From Flavobacterium crocinum (GTDB lineage Bacteria > Bacteroidota > Bacteroidia > Flavobacteriales > Flavobacteriaceae), in the NCBI RefSeq assembly GCF_003122385.1, contig NZ_CP029255.1:4092001-4156000 (forward strand): a stretch of 64,000 nucleotides of DNA, written 5' to 3'. Every line of letters starts with the position of its first letter. The stretch's first letter is position 1. Shown here in pieces: positions 33,155 to 41,650 of this stretch. The notes beneath the pieces were generated by a model. That model was not told where the DNA came from. It saw nothing but the letters and a program-made list of their open reading frames with translations, and did not search any database. The position numbers and the translations under genes are program-made.

Positions 33155-33665
33155 AGAAATAATGAATGACATCACAACGTTTGTTTTTGATGTAGACGGC
33201 GTACTAACAGACAGTTCTGTTTTTGTAACCAATGAAGGTGAAATGTTAAGAACAATGAACATTCGTGATGGATTTGCTTTAAAAGCAGCAATCGAAAGCG
33301 GTTACAACGTATGCATTATTTCTGGAGGAAGCAATGAAGGAGTTCGTATTCGTCTTCAAAATTTAGGTATTAAAGATATTTATCTGGGCACTCCTGACAA
33401 AGTAAAAACGTTAAAAGAATATACTGAAATTCATAATATTAAGGACGAAAATGTGTTATACATGGGAGATGATATCCCTGATTTTCATGTAATGAAATTA
33501 GTAGGACTTCCAACCTGTCCTCAGGATGCCAGTCCTGAAATTAAAAATATCTGCCGCTACATTTCGCATGTAAAAGGTGGAAGAGGCGCCGCAAGAGACG
33601 TTATCGAACAAGTAATGAAAGTGCAAGGGAAATGGATGGAATACTTTAACGGAAAACACGACTAA
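33138..33665 (+). CDS. kdsC: 3-deoxy-D-manno-octulosonate 8-phosphate phosphatase (KdsC, HAD family)
   Basis: 175 residues, the right size for the single-domain KdsC type. Nucleophile and acid Asp18 and Asp20 in FVFDVDGVLTDS, then IISGGSNEGV (motif II), K in KVKTL, and MGDDIPDFHVM (motif IV). GLPTCPQDASPEIK with the late GGRGAARDVIE loop is the KdsC/YrbI signature. It releases Kdo for lipopolysaccharide. Overlaps the DUF2520 gene. Confidence 0.88.
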   Translation: MAKSYKEIMNDITTFVFDVDGVLTDSSVFVTNEGEMLRTMNIRDGFALKAAIESGYNVCIISGGSNEGVRIRLQNLGIKDIYLGTPDKVKTLKEYTEIHNIKDENVLYMGDDIPDFHVMKLVGLPTCPQDASPEIKNICRYISHVKGGRGAARDVIEQVMKVQGKWMEYFNGKHD

Positions 33666-33717
33666 AGTTTTCAGTCGCAGTGACAGTTTTCAGTTAATAA
33701 AAAACTCCGTATTTTAG

Positions 33718-33735
33718 TCCCGATAGCTATCGGGA
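33718..33735. repeat. 18-bp perfect palindrome
   Basis: TCCCGATAGCTATCGGGA is its own reverse complement. It sits in the kdsC to prenyltransferase spacer and is GC-richer than its surroundings. Similar short palindromes are scattered in Flavobacterium genomes as I remember them; only this copy is in the window. Confidence 0.7.
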
Positions 33736-33757
33736 TAGCCACTCAGAACCTTAAAAA

Positions 33758-34684
33758 ATGAAATTCCTAAAACTTATTCGATATAAAAATTTGTTGATGC
33801 TGGCTTTTATGCAGCTTCTTTTTCGTTATGCTTTTCTAAAACAGCAGAATATTCCGCTTGCTTTATCAGACTGGCAGTATGGATTATTAGTTTTAAGTAC
33901 TGTTTTATTAGCCGCAGCTGGTTATGTTATTAATAATATTTATGATGTTGCAACAGATAGTATTAATAAACCTCAGGATGTTGTTGTGGGTAAAGAAATA
34001 AGTGAAACTGCAGCCTATAACATTTATATTGGTTTAAATATTTCCGGGGTTGCAATTGGTTTTATTCTATCTAATATTATTCTAAGACCAACTTTCGCAT
34101 CGCTTTTTATCTTAATCGCTACTCTGTTGTATTTTTATGCTACATCCTTAAAACAAATTATGATTTTAGGGAATTTTGTTGTGGCATTACTTCTTGCGGT
34201 GAGTGTATTAATAATTGGTGTTTTTGATATCTTCCCGGCAACCACGGCTGAAAATCAAGCGCAAATGGCTAGTCTTTTTTCTATTTTAATTGACTATGCT
34301 CTGTTTGCTTTTATGATTAATTTTATTCGTGAAATTATTAAAGACATTGAAGATGTAAATGGAGATTACAATCAGGGAATGAATACTTTACCAATTGCTA
34401 TTGGCATAAACAGAGCTGCTAAAATCGCATTGGCTTTTGCTATAATTCCGTTTATTTTATCTGCCCTTTATGTAAATGCCTATTTCATGGAAAACAAGCT
34501 TTACATTGCTGTTTTTTATGCTTTTGCAACAGTATTGGCGCCGTTATTATATTTTATAGTAAAAATATTCGATGCCAAATCTCAAAAAGATTTTCATCAT
34601 TTGAGTACTATTCTAAAATTAATTTTATTCTTCGGAATTTTATCAATCCTGGTTATCGCCTTAAACATCAAATACAATGCTTAA
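33758..34684 (+). CDS. UbiA-family prenyltransferase (geranylgeranylglyceryl-phosphate synthase-like)
   Basis: 308 residues, eight to nine membrane segments. First aspartate-rich motif NNIYDVATDSINKP (Asn60, Asp63, Asp67) and second KDIEDVNGDYNQGMNTLPI (about 195-210). This is the prenyl-diphosphate- and Mg-binding pattern of the UbiA superfamily. The Bacteroidota members with this look are annotated as geranylgeranylglycerol-phosphate geranylgeranyltransferases, but menaquinone or haem prenylation are possible alternatives. Overlaps maf by 8 bp. Confidence 0.78.
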   Translation: MKFLKLIRYKNLLMLAFMQLLFRYAFLKQQNIPLALSDWQYGLLVLSTVLLAAAGYVINNIYDVATDSINKPQDVVVGKEISETAAYNIYIGLNISGVAIGFILSNIILRPTFASLFILIATLLYFYATSLKQIMILGNFVVALLLAVSVLIIGVFDIFPATTAENQAQMASLFSILIDYALFAFMINFIREIIKDIEDVNGDYNQGMNTLPIAIGINRAAKIALAFAIIPFILSALYVNAYFMENKLYIAVFYAFATVLAPLLYFIVKIFDAKSQKDFHHLSTILKLILFFGILSILVIALNIKYNA

Positions 34685-35261
34685 AGAAAAATTAAAGAAA
34701 TATAAAATCATTCTGGCTTCCGGTTCACCACGCAGACAGCAGTTTTTTAAAGACTTAGATCTTGATTTTGAAATTCGTCTAAAAGATGTTGAAGAGATTT
34801 ATCCGCCGGAATTAAAAGCTGTTGAGATTACAGATTATCTTGCTGAACTTAAGGCCGCAGCATTTGAAGGAGAATTAAAAGAGAATGAAATCTTAGTGAC
34901 CAGCGATACCATTGTGTGGCATCAGAATAAAGCTTTAGGCAAACCTAAAAATGCAGAAGAAGCTTTTTCTATGATTAAATCAATGTCTAACACAACTCAC
35001 GAAGTAATTACTTCTGTTTGTTTTAAAACGAACCACTCTTCTACTCTATTGCATGATATTACGAAAGTAACGTTTAATGATTTGTCTGACGAAGCTATTT
35101 TGTATTATATAGAAAACTACAAACCATATGATAAAGCAGGTGCATATGGTATTCAGGAATGGTTTGGTTTTATGGCAGTTGCAAAAGTTGAAGGCTCATA
35201 TACCAATGTTATGGGACTTCCAACAGCAAAAGTCTATGAATTTTTGACTACATTAGTGTAA
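34677..35261 (+). CDS. maf: Maf-like nucleoside triphosphate pyrophosphatase
   Basis: 194 residues. Start IILASGSPRRQQF (15-20 SGSPRR), SDTIVW with the catalytic Asp, GKPKNAEEAFSM, HEVITSVC and DKAGAYGIQE, in the Maf/YhdE order. It cleaves dTTP, UTP or modified nucleotides to the monophosphate. Overlaps the prenyltransferase gene by 8 bp and lies 11 bp before the small channel gene. Confidence 0.85.
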   Translation: MLKEKLKKYKIILASGSPRRQQFFKDLDLDFEIRLKDVEEIYPPELKAVEITDYLAELKAAAFEGELKENEILVTSDTIVWHQNKALGKPKNAEEAFSMIKSMSNTTHEVITSVCFKTNHSSTLLHDITKVTFNDLSDEAILYYIENYKPYDKAGAYGIQEWFGFMAVAKVEGSYTNVMGLPTAKVYEFLTTLV

Positions 35262-35272
35262 AAATTTTATTT

Positions 35273-35803
35273 ATGTTTTCCTTTAAAGAGTATAGCCGCG
35301 AAATAATAGCAACCATAATTCTCATTCTGGTATTGATTGTACTTAGAATGGTGATTGCAAAACTGGTTAGAAGTTTTGCAGCTTCAAGTCAGTTATTTGA
35401 ACATCGTACCAATTTAGTGATTAAGTACATTAATATTTTAATGAATATTTTGGTCACTACAAGTTTAATCGTAATCTGGGGTGTGCAAACTGAAGATATT
35501 TTTCTTACTGTTTCTTCTATTGCAACTGTAATTGGTGTTGCTATGTTTGCACAATGGTCCATTTTAAGCAATATTACTTCGGGAATGGTTTTGTTTTTTT
35601 CGTTTCCCTTTAGAATTGGAGATACTATAAAAATACACGACAAAGATTTTCCTATCGAAGCAGAAATTGAAGATATCAATACATTTCACGTAAGTTTAAA
35701 AACAAAAGAAGGAGAGAAAATTATCTTTCCAAACAATTTATTATTACAAAAAGGAATTTCGATAATTCCTGCAAAATATGAGGAAAGAGAGTTTTTTGAC
35801 TAA
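35273..35803 (+). CDS. Small MscS-family mechanosensitive channel protein
   Basis: 176 residues. Two to three membrane helices, with the pore helix region TVSSIATVIGVAMFAQWSILSNITSG and the following beta domain FPFRIGDTIKIHDKDFPIEAEIEDINTFH. It is shorter than typical MscS (about 286) and lacks most of the C-terminal alpha/beta part. A minimal channel core, probably osmotic safety or a regulated partner. Part of the same transcription run as maf. Confidence 0.75.
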   Translation: MFSFKEYSREIIATIILILVLIVLRMVIAKLVRSFAASSQLFEHRTNLVIKYINILMNILVTTSLIVIWGVQTEDIFLTVSSIATVIGVAMFAQWSILSNITSGMVLFFSFPFRIGDTIKIHDKDFPIEAEIEDINTFHVSLKTKEGEKIIFPNNLLLQKGISIIPAKYEEREFFD

Positions 35804-35907
35804 AATCTGAATGGGAATTTTATAACGCCGGAAAAAAAAGCTGGAACGTAAACGAGCAAATTAAGTGTAATATTTGTTTTATAAATTCAGCTTAATTCTA
35901 AAACATA

Positions 35908-37008
35908 ATGACTCGGCCAATAACTTTACCTTTTTATGCAAAACTTGCTTTTATACTTGTTACTTTAATTTGTTTTGCCTTTATATTTTGTACCGGAAAA
36001 AATATTATTACACCTGTTTTACTTGCTTTTCTTTTTGCGGTTTTATTACTTCCAATTTTTTCTTTTTTCAATGAAAAGCTAAAATTGCCAAGACATCTGG
36101 CGGCAATAGTCTGTCTTATTATTTTTCTCTCTTTCATAGTCGGAATTTTAATCTTTATTTCCTATCAGGTCACTTACATGGCAAATGACTTTGAAACCAT
36201 AAAGAAAAATGCGAATGCTTTTATTATTGAAATTCATAAATTTATAAGAGAAAATTTCCAGGTAAGTATTGGTGATCAGAAGAAGTATCTCGATTCTGTC
36301 ACGCAGGATTCCGTTAAAACCGGACAAGCAAAACTGGGGTCTTTTATAATCTCTGTAAGTGATGTTCTTTTTGATAGTATGATTATTGTAGTCTACACAT
36401 TTTTATTTTTAATTTATAAAGAACATTTTAAACTGTTTTTAGCTAAATTAATTAAAAGAGAGAATCATTCTGTTCTTATGGATATACTTTCACAAATTAA
36501 AGTTTCGATCAATAATTATATTGTAAGTTTAATTATTGAAATGATTGTTGTTTCGGTACTGACAAGTTTAGGCTTGTGGATTATTGGTATTAAGTATTTT
36601 ATCTTACTTGGATTAATTACAGGTATTTTAAATCTTATCCCCTACATCGGAATTACAATAGCTGGTATTATAACAATTTTAGCCTCTTTAACCGGATCCG
36701 GTGAGACTTCTGTTATTCTGGGAATCCTAATTGTAAATATTATTGTTCAGTTTATCGATAATAATCTTTTAGTACCATTGATTATTAATTCAAAGGTAGA
36801 AATCAATGCTTTTGTGTCCATTATGGGAATTATTGTAGGCGGTGCGGCAGCAGGAATTTCAGGAATGTTTTTGGCTATTCCGCTTTTGGCAATTTTAAAA
36901 ATTATTTTCGACCGTATAGAGTCACTTGCTCCCTGGGGCTATCTCATGGGAAATCATGTGCCACGAAAATTTACATGGCGTAAAAGAAAAGTTGCAACAG
37001 AAAATTAA
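35908..37008 (+). CDS. AI-2E family transporter (PerM-like permease)
   Basis: 366 residues, about seven membrane segments. The start has paired segments (LAFILVTLICFAFIFC, then TPVLLAFLFAVLLLPIFSF), a long soluble loop rich in charged residues (70-150), and the conserved late motif TGILNLIPYIGITIAGI with FIDNNLLVPLI. Family members export autoinducer 2, act as Na+/H+ antiporters or have unknown roles; which applies here is open. Confidence 0.8.
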   Translation: MTRPITLPFYAKLAFILVTLICFAFIFCTGKNIITPVLLAFLFAVLLLPIFSFFNEKLKLPRHLAAIVCLIIFLSFIVGILIFISYQVTYMANDFETIKKNANAFIIEIHKFIRENFQVSIGDQKKYLDSVTQDSVKTGQAKLGSFIISVSDVLFDSMIIVVYTFLFLIYKEHFKLFLAKLIKRENHSVLMDILSQIKVSINNYIVSLIIEMIVVSVLTSLGLWIIGIKYFILLGLITGILNLIPYIGITIAGIITILASLTGSGETSVILGILIVNIIVQFIDNNLLVPLIINSKVEINAFVSIMGIIVGGAAAGISGMFLAIPLLAILKIIFDRIESLAPWGYLMGNHVPRKFTWRKRKVATEN

Positions 37009-37091
37009 ATAGTACGTTATACTATAAAAACCTCCTATTTATTTATTCCTTACATTCATAAATAATAAAACTATTAGAAGAAAACTACCGA

Positions 37092-38924
37092 ATGTCTTTA
37101 AATAAAAAAATACTGTTTTTTATTTTGCTTTGCTTTTGCTTACAAAGCGGGTATGGTCAGGTAGATAAAAATAAAAAAGAACCTAAAACCCAAAAAGATA
37201 CTACCGAAATCTATACCAAGATTCGTAACTATTCTAAAAAAAATAAGTTTACTCAGACGATGCATAAACTATTTTTCAGGTCGAAAAAACCAAAGAAAAA
37301 ACAAGAGTTACTGGTACCGATAGATTCCACTCATTACGATGGCAAAATTATCCGTAACATCAATATTATCACTCTGGATCCCTTTGGATACTCTGTTGCT
37401 GATACTACACAAGTACCTAAAAACTGGGGAGAAAGAATGGGAAACAGGCTGCATTTAAAAACAAAAAAAATAGCCATTAAAAACTTATTATTGTTTAAGA
37501 AAAATACGCCTTATAATACTTATAAAGTACTCGAAACAGAACGTTTAATTCGTGCACAACGTTACGTAACTGCAGTCCGAATATCCAATCAGTCTGTTGG
37601 GCAGGCTTCAGATTCTGTAGATGTAACCATACGAGTTTTAGATTCCTGGAGTACTATACCCCGATTTTCAATTTCAAGCAGTCAAATGTCAATTGGTTTT
37701 AAAGAAAAAGATTTCTTTGGTTCCGGACAACAATTAGAGTACCGTTATACGAACCGCTTTGATGACGGTCGAAATGGTAATGAAGCAACTTATACTGTCC
37801 CTAATATTAAGAACACTTATATAGGTACTGTTCTTCATTACAAAATGGACTTAGACAATAATTATATTAAAAGTATTGATGTTGAACGCGACTTTTACTC
37901 TCCTCTCACCAAATGGGCAGGCGGTGTTTATATAGATGAATATTACAGAAGAGATACTTTGCAGGCTCCTGATCTTTCATATGCGTATCAGCCAGTAAAA
38001 TATACTTCTCAGGATGTTTGGGCTGGTCATGCTTACAAAGTGTTTGAAGATGAAAATAAAGCCATCACTAATCTTATTACAACCCTTAGATTTTTAAATA
38101 AAAACTACAGCGAAACACCAAGTGAAGTTTATGATCCTGATCATTTTTATTCTGATGAAAAACTAATTCTTAGTGGTATTGGACTTAATACGCGAAAATT
38201 TATAAAGGACAGTTATATTTTTAGAAATGGACAAACCGAAGACGTTCCGATTGGCAGGATTTACGGAGTAACCTTTGGTTATCAATATAAAAATACATTT
38301 TGGAGACCTTATGTTGGTGCTCAGTTTTCTTTTGGAAATTATTATCGTTTAGGATTTTTAAGTATGAATTTTGAAGCAGGAACATACTTCCATCAGTCTA
38401 AAACCTATCAGACTGCCTTTTTATTTGAATCTAATTATTTTACCAAGTTATACAGCATCGGAAGATGGAAACTGCGACAATTCGTAAATCCAAAACTTGT
38501 AATTGGAATCAATCGAGACAATATTATTGGTGATGAGTTGAACATTAACGAAATAAATGGTCTTGCCGGTTTTAATTCAGCATTATACGGAACAAGCAAA
38601 GCATTATTGTCACTGCAGACACAAACATATTCGCCACATGCTTTATGGGGTTTTCGTTTAAATCCTTTTTTTAATTATTCTATAGCTGTTTTAGGAAATT
38701 CAGATGTTGCTATGACAAAAAGTAAGCCTTACTCTAAGATTACCTTAGGACTATTAGTAAGTAATGACTATTTGGTTTTCAGTTCGTTTCAGCTTTCTCT
38801 TTCTTATTATCCGAGTATTCCACTACAAGGAGACAATGTGTTCAAAACAAATACTTTTGAAACTACAGATTATGGTCTTCAAAGTTTTGAATTGGCAAAA
38901 CCTAGAGTTGTCGATTACAGATAA
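37092..38924 (+). CDS. Outer-membrane protein, POTRA plus beta-barrel (Omp85-like)
   Basis: 610 residues. Signal peptide ending near SGYGQ, then a basic linker, a POTRA-like segment (about 115-200, KKIAIKNLLLFKKNTPYNTYKVLETERLIRAQRYVTAV) ending in VDVTIRVLDSWSTIPRFSIS, and a C-terminal barrel of alternating strands with aromatic girdles (SYYPSIP, NYYRLGFLSMNFEAG). The order matches Omp85/BamA-type assembly or secretion proteins, with only one POTRA-like domain. Substrate unknown. Single gene. Confidence 0.7.
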   Translation: MSLNKKILFFILLCFCLQSGYGQVDKNKKEPKTQKDTTEIYTKIRNYSKKNKFTQTMHKLFFRSKKPKKKQELLVPIDSTHYDGKIIRNINIITLDPFGYSVADTTQVPKNWGERMGNRLHLKTKKIAIKNLLLFKKNTPYNTYKVLETERLIRAQRYVTAVRISNQSVGQASDSVDVTIRVLDSWSTIPRFSISSSQMSIGFKEKDFFGSGQQLEYRYTNRFDDGRNGNEATYTVPNIKNTYIGTVLHYKMDLDNNYIKSIDVERDFYSPLTKWAGGVYIDEYYRRDTLQAPDLSYAYQPVKYTSQDVWAGHAYKVFEDENKAITNLITTLRFLNKNYSETPSEVYDPDHFYSDEKLILSGIGLNTRKFIKDSYIFRNGQTEDVPIGRIYGVTFGYQYKNTFWRPYVGAQFSFGNYYRLGFLSMNFEAGTYFHQSKTYQTAFLFESNYFTKLYSIGRWKLRQFVNPKLVIGINRDNIIGDELNINEINGLAGFNSALYGTSKALLSLQTQTYSPHALWGFRLNPFFNYSIAVLGNSDVAMTKSKPYSKITLGLLVSNDYLVFSSFQLSLSYYPSIPLQGDNVFKTNTFETTDYGLQSFELAKPRVVDYR

Positions 38925-39114
38925 TTTTTTTTCTTTTTTTTGAAAAAATCTTTTTCAGACAAAAAGCACTAAAAACCAATATTTTAGACGTTAAACAAAA
39001 CTAAAAATAAGTCGACGAAATGCATTTTTTACTCGACAAAATACATCTTTATTTTTTTTGGCACAGTATATGAATATCCCTAAACAAGATTAACATTAAA
39101 AAAAATAAAAAAAG

Positions 39115-39627
39115 ATGAAAACGATAAAATTAGCAATCGCCGGATTATTTCTAATGGTTGCAAATGCCACGCAAGCACAAGTATCGATAAACGTTAATAT
39201 AGGAACTCCTCCAGCCTGGGGACCTGCAGGATATACTGAAATGGAATATTATTATCTTCCGGATATACAAGCCTATTACGATGTACGTGCCTCCCAATTT
39301 ATTTATTTTGGAAGAGGAAAATGGGTAAGAACAACGTACTTGCCAAGACAATACAGAAACTACGATTTGTATGGAGGTTATAAAGTAGTTTTGACAGATT
39401 ACCACGGTAGAACCCCTTATGTTTACTTTGATCGTCATAAAGTAAAATATTACAAAGGATACCACGGAGCGCCTCAAAGACCATACAAACCAAGACCTGT
39501 ATATGGCTACAATGATCATAGAGATTATAAACGTTATGATAAACACGACAAGCACGATAAACACCGCGATAGACACGACAATCATCACCACCACGATGAC
39601 CATGATCATGGACGTGGAAGAAGATAA
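39115..39627 (+). CDS. Secreted protein with His/Asp-rich tail
   Basis: 170 residues. Signal peptide to TQAQ, then a tyrosine-rich strand domain (EMEYYYLPDIQAYYDVRASQF, GRGKWVRTTYLPRQYRNYDLYGGYKVVL) and a C-terminal tail of repeated HDK, HDRH and HHHHDDHD, which should bind divalent metal such as zinc or copper. The short YYLPDIQAYYD core is a common Bacteroidota secreted module of unknown function. A strong terminator follows. Confidence 0.75.
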   Translation: MKTIKLAIAGLFLMVANATQAQVSINVNIGTPPAWGPAGYTEMEYYYLPDIQAYYDVRASQFIYFGRGKWVRTTYLPRQYRNYDLYGGYKVVLTDYHGRTPYVYFDRHKVKYYKGYHGAPQRPYKPRPVYGYNDHRDYKRYDKHDKHDKHRDRHDNHHHHDDHDHGRGRR

Positions 39628-39651
39628 TTCTAAATCACTAGTTTTCAATAC

Positions 39652-39687
39652 AAGAGAGTATCACAAAAAAGATACTCTCTTTTTTTT
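39652..39687 (+). terminator. Terminator after the His-rich protein gene
   Basis: AAGAGAGTATC (39652-39662) pairs with GATACTCTCTT (39671-39681), 8-nt loop, then a T run. Confidence 0.85.
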
Positions 39688-39783
39688 GCTTTTTTCGTTT
39701 TGATTTTTTTTCAAAAGATTGTAACTTTAGTACAAATCACTATTAAACAGGTATTTAAATTGTCTTATTTTAAAAATTAACCT

Positions 39784-39812
39784 TTGTTTAATGTGATTAT
39801 GATATATATTTG
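39784..39812 (+). promoter_or_regulatory. Promoter of the LVIVD lipoprotein gene
   Basis: TTG (39784-39786), 18 nt, TATATTTG (39805-39812): full flavobacterial consensus. It overlaps the TTG (39810) that begins the longest frame and so supports ATG 39846 as the true start. Confidence 0.7.
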
Positions 39813-39845
39813 CACCGAATTTTTAAAACTCAAATCCAAATCTTT

Positions 39846-41471
39846 ATGAAGAAGAATGTTTATTTGCTTTCATTTTTAGCAATGTCCCTTTTAATAGGCT
39901 GCGACAGTAACGATGATAATAAAAACAACAATCAATCGTTAGACAACATTACAATTACTTCAGATCAAAACACTTTAAGTCAAAGGCTTGATTACACCAA
40001 TTCCGGAGTAATTTCGATCGAAAACGGTTCTTTAACAGGGAAATCTGCTGAGAGCACTGTTACTAATTTTCCACTTGTTCAAATTGCAGAGGTAAAACCT
40101 CCGGTTGATGCTAACGGAAGAACTTTACAAGCCAGTCATGTTACTGTAAACGGTAATTACGCTTATGTTTCGTATATCACTCGTGGTGATGTTTATTCAG
40201 GAGCAATTGACGTAATTGATGTTACTGATCCTTACAAGCCAAAATTAGTTACATCGGCTTTGATTCCAAACACGGATATTACCTCTCTTACTTATACAAA
40301 TGGAAATTTAATTATTGGAGCAGCAAAAGATATTGACAAAGATCCTTTGCTTAAAAATAATCCTGCCGTAGTTTACAACATGCCTTTAAGCTCTGGCCTT
40401 CTTACAGATAAAACTACTGCAAATTACTTAGAAAGCAGAGTTACAACTGATGTGGCTGCTAATACTAATGATTATTATGCAGTTACAGGTGATAATGGAA
40501 GTTTATTTAAAATGAACGCTTCAACAAAAGCAATCACAAGCAAAGTTGCTGTAGCAGATTTACGCTCTATCGCTTTAACTTCTGATAAAGTGGTTACTTT
40601 AAGTGGTGCTAAAGGAGTTAATATCTACAACCAATCAACACTTGCTTTGCAAAAAAGCTTTACAACTTCTACAGATGTAAGCGGTGCGAAAAGAACAATA
40701 GATGTTGACGGAACAAAACTTTTAGTTTCTGAAGGTCCTAATGGTCTTGGTGTTTATGATATTAACAGTGGTTCAAAATTACAAACTATTGCAATTCCAA
40801 CTGCTGCTGAAGATAACGTTACCAATGCAGTTTCTGTAAATGATGGTTATGCATTTCTTGCTAACGGAGCTTTAGGATTAAACGTTTACCAATCCGGAAC
40901 TCAGCTTAATTTGTTAGGTTCTTTAGGAATTGCAGGGTCATCAAACTATGTAAAATCAAGTGGTAATTATATCTATGTTGCTAGTGGTACAGGTGGTTTA
41001 AAAATTATTAAAATGGAGAAACCAAGTACTACATTTGCAAGTTGTTCTTCATACCCGGTTTACAATCAAGGAAAAGATTTAATTTTAAATTCTAATGATA
41101 TTAAATCATATCAGGGTGCAACTGCTATTAATTCTGCCATTGTTAATTCAGGAGCTGTATTAACACACTGTGGTTCTATCGCAATTTTGAATAATCTAAC
41201 TTTAAATAGTGGCGGTACCTTTAACATGAGAGGAAGTTTATCTCAGGGTAAATATCAGCAATCAAACCCAACTCAATTAATTATCAACAGTAATGCAACA
41301 TTACAAGTAGAAGGTTCTGTTGTAATTTGGGGAGATCTGTTATTAAACAGCGGTGCTAAAATTAATTTCATTGGTACTGGTTCATCTATTACAATCTACG
41401 GAAAAGTTACTAAAAATAGTGGTGTAACCATTACAGGAAATTATACTGATACAGAAAACAAATTGAAATAA
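39846..41471 (+). CDS. Lipoprotein with LVIVD-type propeller and beta-solenoid C terminus
   Basis: 541 residues. Signal peptide with lipobox LLIGC (Cys17). Residues about 60-400 repeat LVIVD-type blades: DVIDVTDPYKPKLVTSALIP, a series of YVSY and FLAN strand turns, and GGLKIIKMEKP. These blades form an eight-ish-bladed propeller and often bind protein partners at the cell surface. From about residue 415 the pattern changes to repeated NSGA, LNSGG, INSNA and LNSGA rungs, a left- or right-handed beta-solenoid. The combination suggests a surface or adhesion role; this is inference. Own promoter and terminator. Confidence 0.72.
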   Translation: MKKNVYLLSFLAMSLLIGCDSNDDNKNNNQSLDNITITSDQNTLSQRLDYTNSGVISIENGSLTGKSAESTVTNFPLVQIAEVKPPVDANGRTLQASHVTVNGNYAYVSYITRGDVYSGAIDVIDVTDPYKPKLVTSALIPNTDITSLTYTNGNLIIGAAKDIDKDPLLKNNPAVVYNMPLSSGLLTDKTTANYLESRVTTDVAANTNDYYAVTGDNGSLFKMNASTKAITSKVAVADLRSIALTSDKVVTLSGAKGVNIYNQSTLALQKSFTTSTDVSGAKRTIDVDGTKLLVSEGPNGLGVYDINSGSKLQTIAIPTAAEDNVTNAVSVNDGYAFLANGALGLNVYQSGTQLNLLGSLGIAGSSNYVKSSGNYIYVASGTGGLKIIKMEKPSTTFASCSSYPVYNQGKDLILNSNDIKSYQGATAINSAIVNSGAVLTHCGSIAILNNLTLNSGGTFNMRGSLSQGKYQQSNPTQLIINSNATLQVEGSVVIWGDLLLNSGAKINFIGTGSSITIYGKVTKNSGVTITGNYTDTENKLK

Positions 41472-41500
41472 CATTTCGTTTATTTCGAAATCAAAATACA

Positions 41501-41535
41501 AAAGAGCCGTTAGAACACATCTAACGGCTCTTTTT
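41501..41535 (+). terminator. Terminator after the LVIVD lipoprotein gene
   Basis: AAAGAGCCGTTAGA (41501-41514) pairs with TCTAACGGCTCTTT (41520-41533), followed by TT. Confidence 0.85.
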
Positions 41536-41612
41536 GTTTTATTCATCCTCAATTAAGGTACAATTATTGTGCGTTAACATTTCATTTAAATAATCTTCCA
41601 TAAAATAATTAG

Positions 41613-41620
41613 TATTTTTG
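41613..41620 (+). promoter_or_regulatory. Putative -7 element of the PIG-L deacetylase gene
   Basis: TATTTTTG matches TAnnTTTG, 30 bp before the ATG; no TTG at the usual distance. Confidence 0.35.
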
Positions 41621-41650
41621 GGACAATTCTAAAAACACCTAACACTTATC

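Noticed and set aside
39151..39648. 165-codon minus-strand frame over the His-rich secreted protein
   Set aside because: It is the antisense shadow of a low-complexity His/Asp tail; the plus-strand frame has a signal peptide and terminator.
39810..39845. TTG start for the LVIVD lipoprotein
   Set aside because: It overlaps the promoter; ATG 39846 begins a proper lipoprotein signal.
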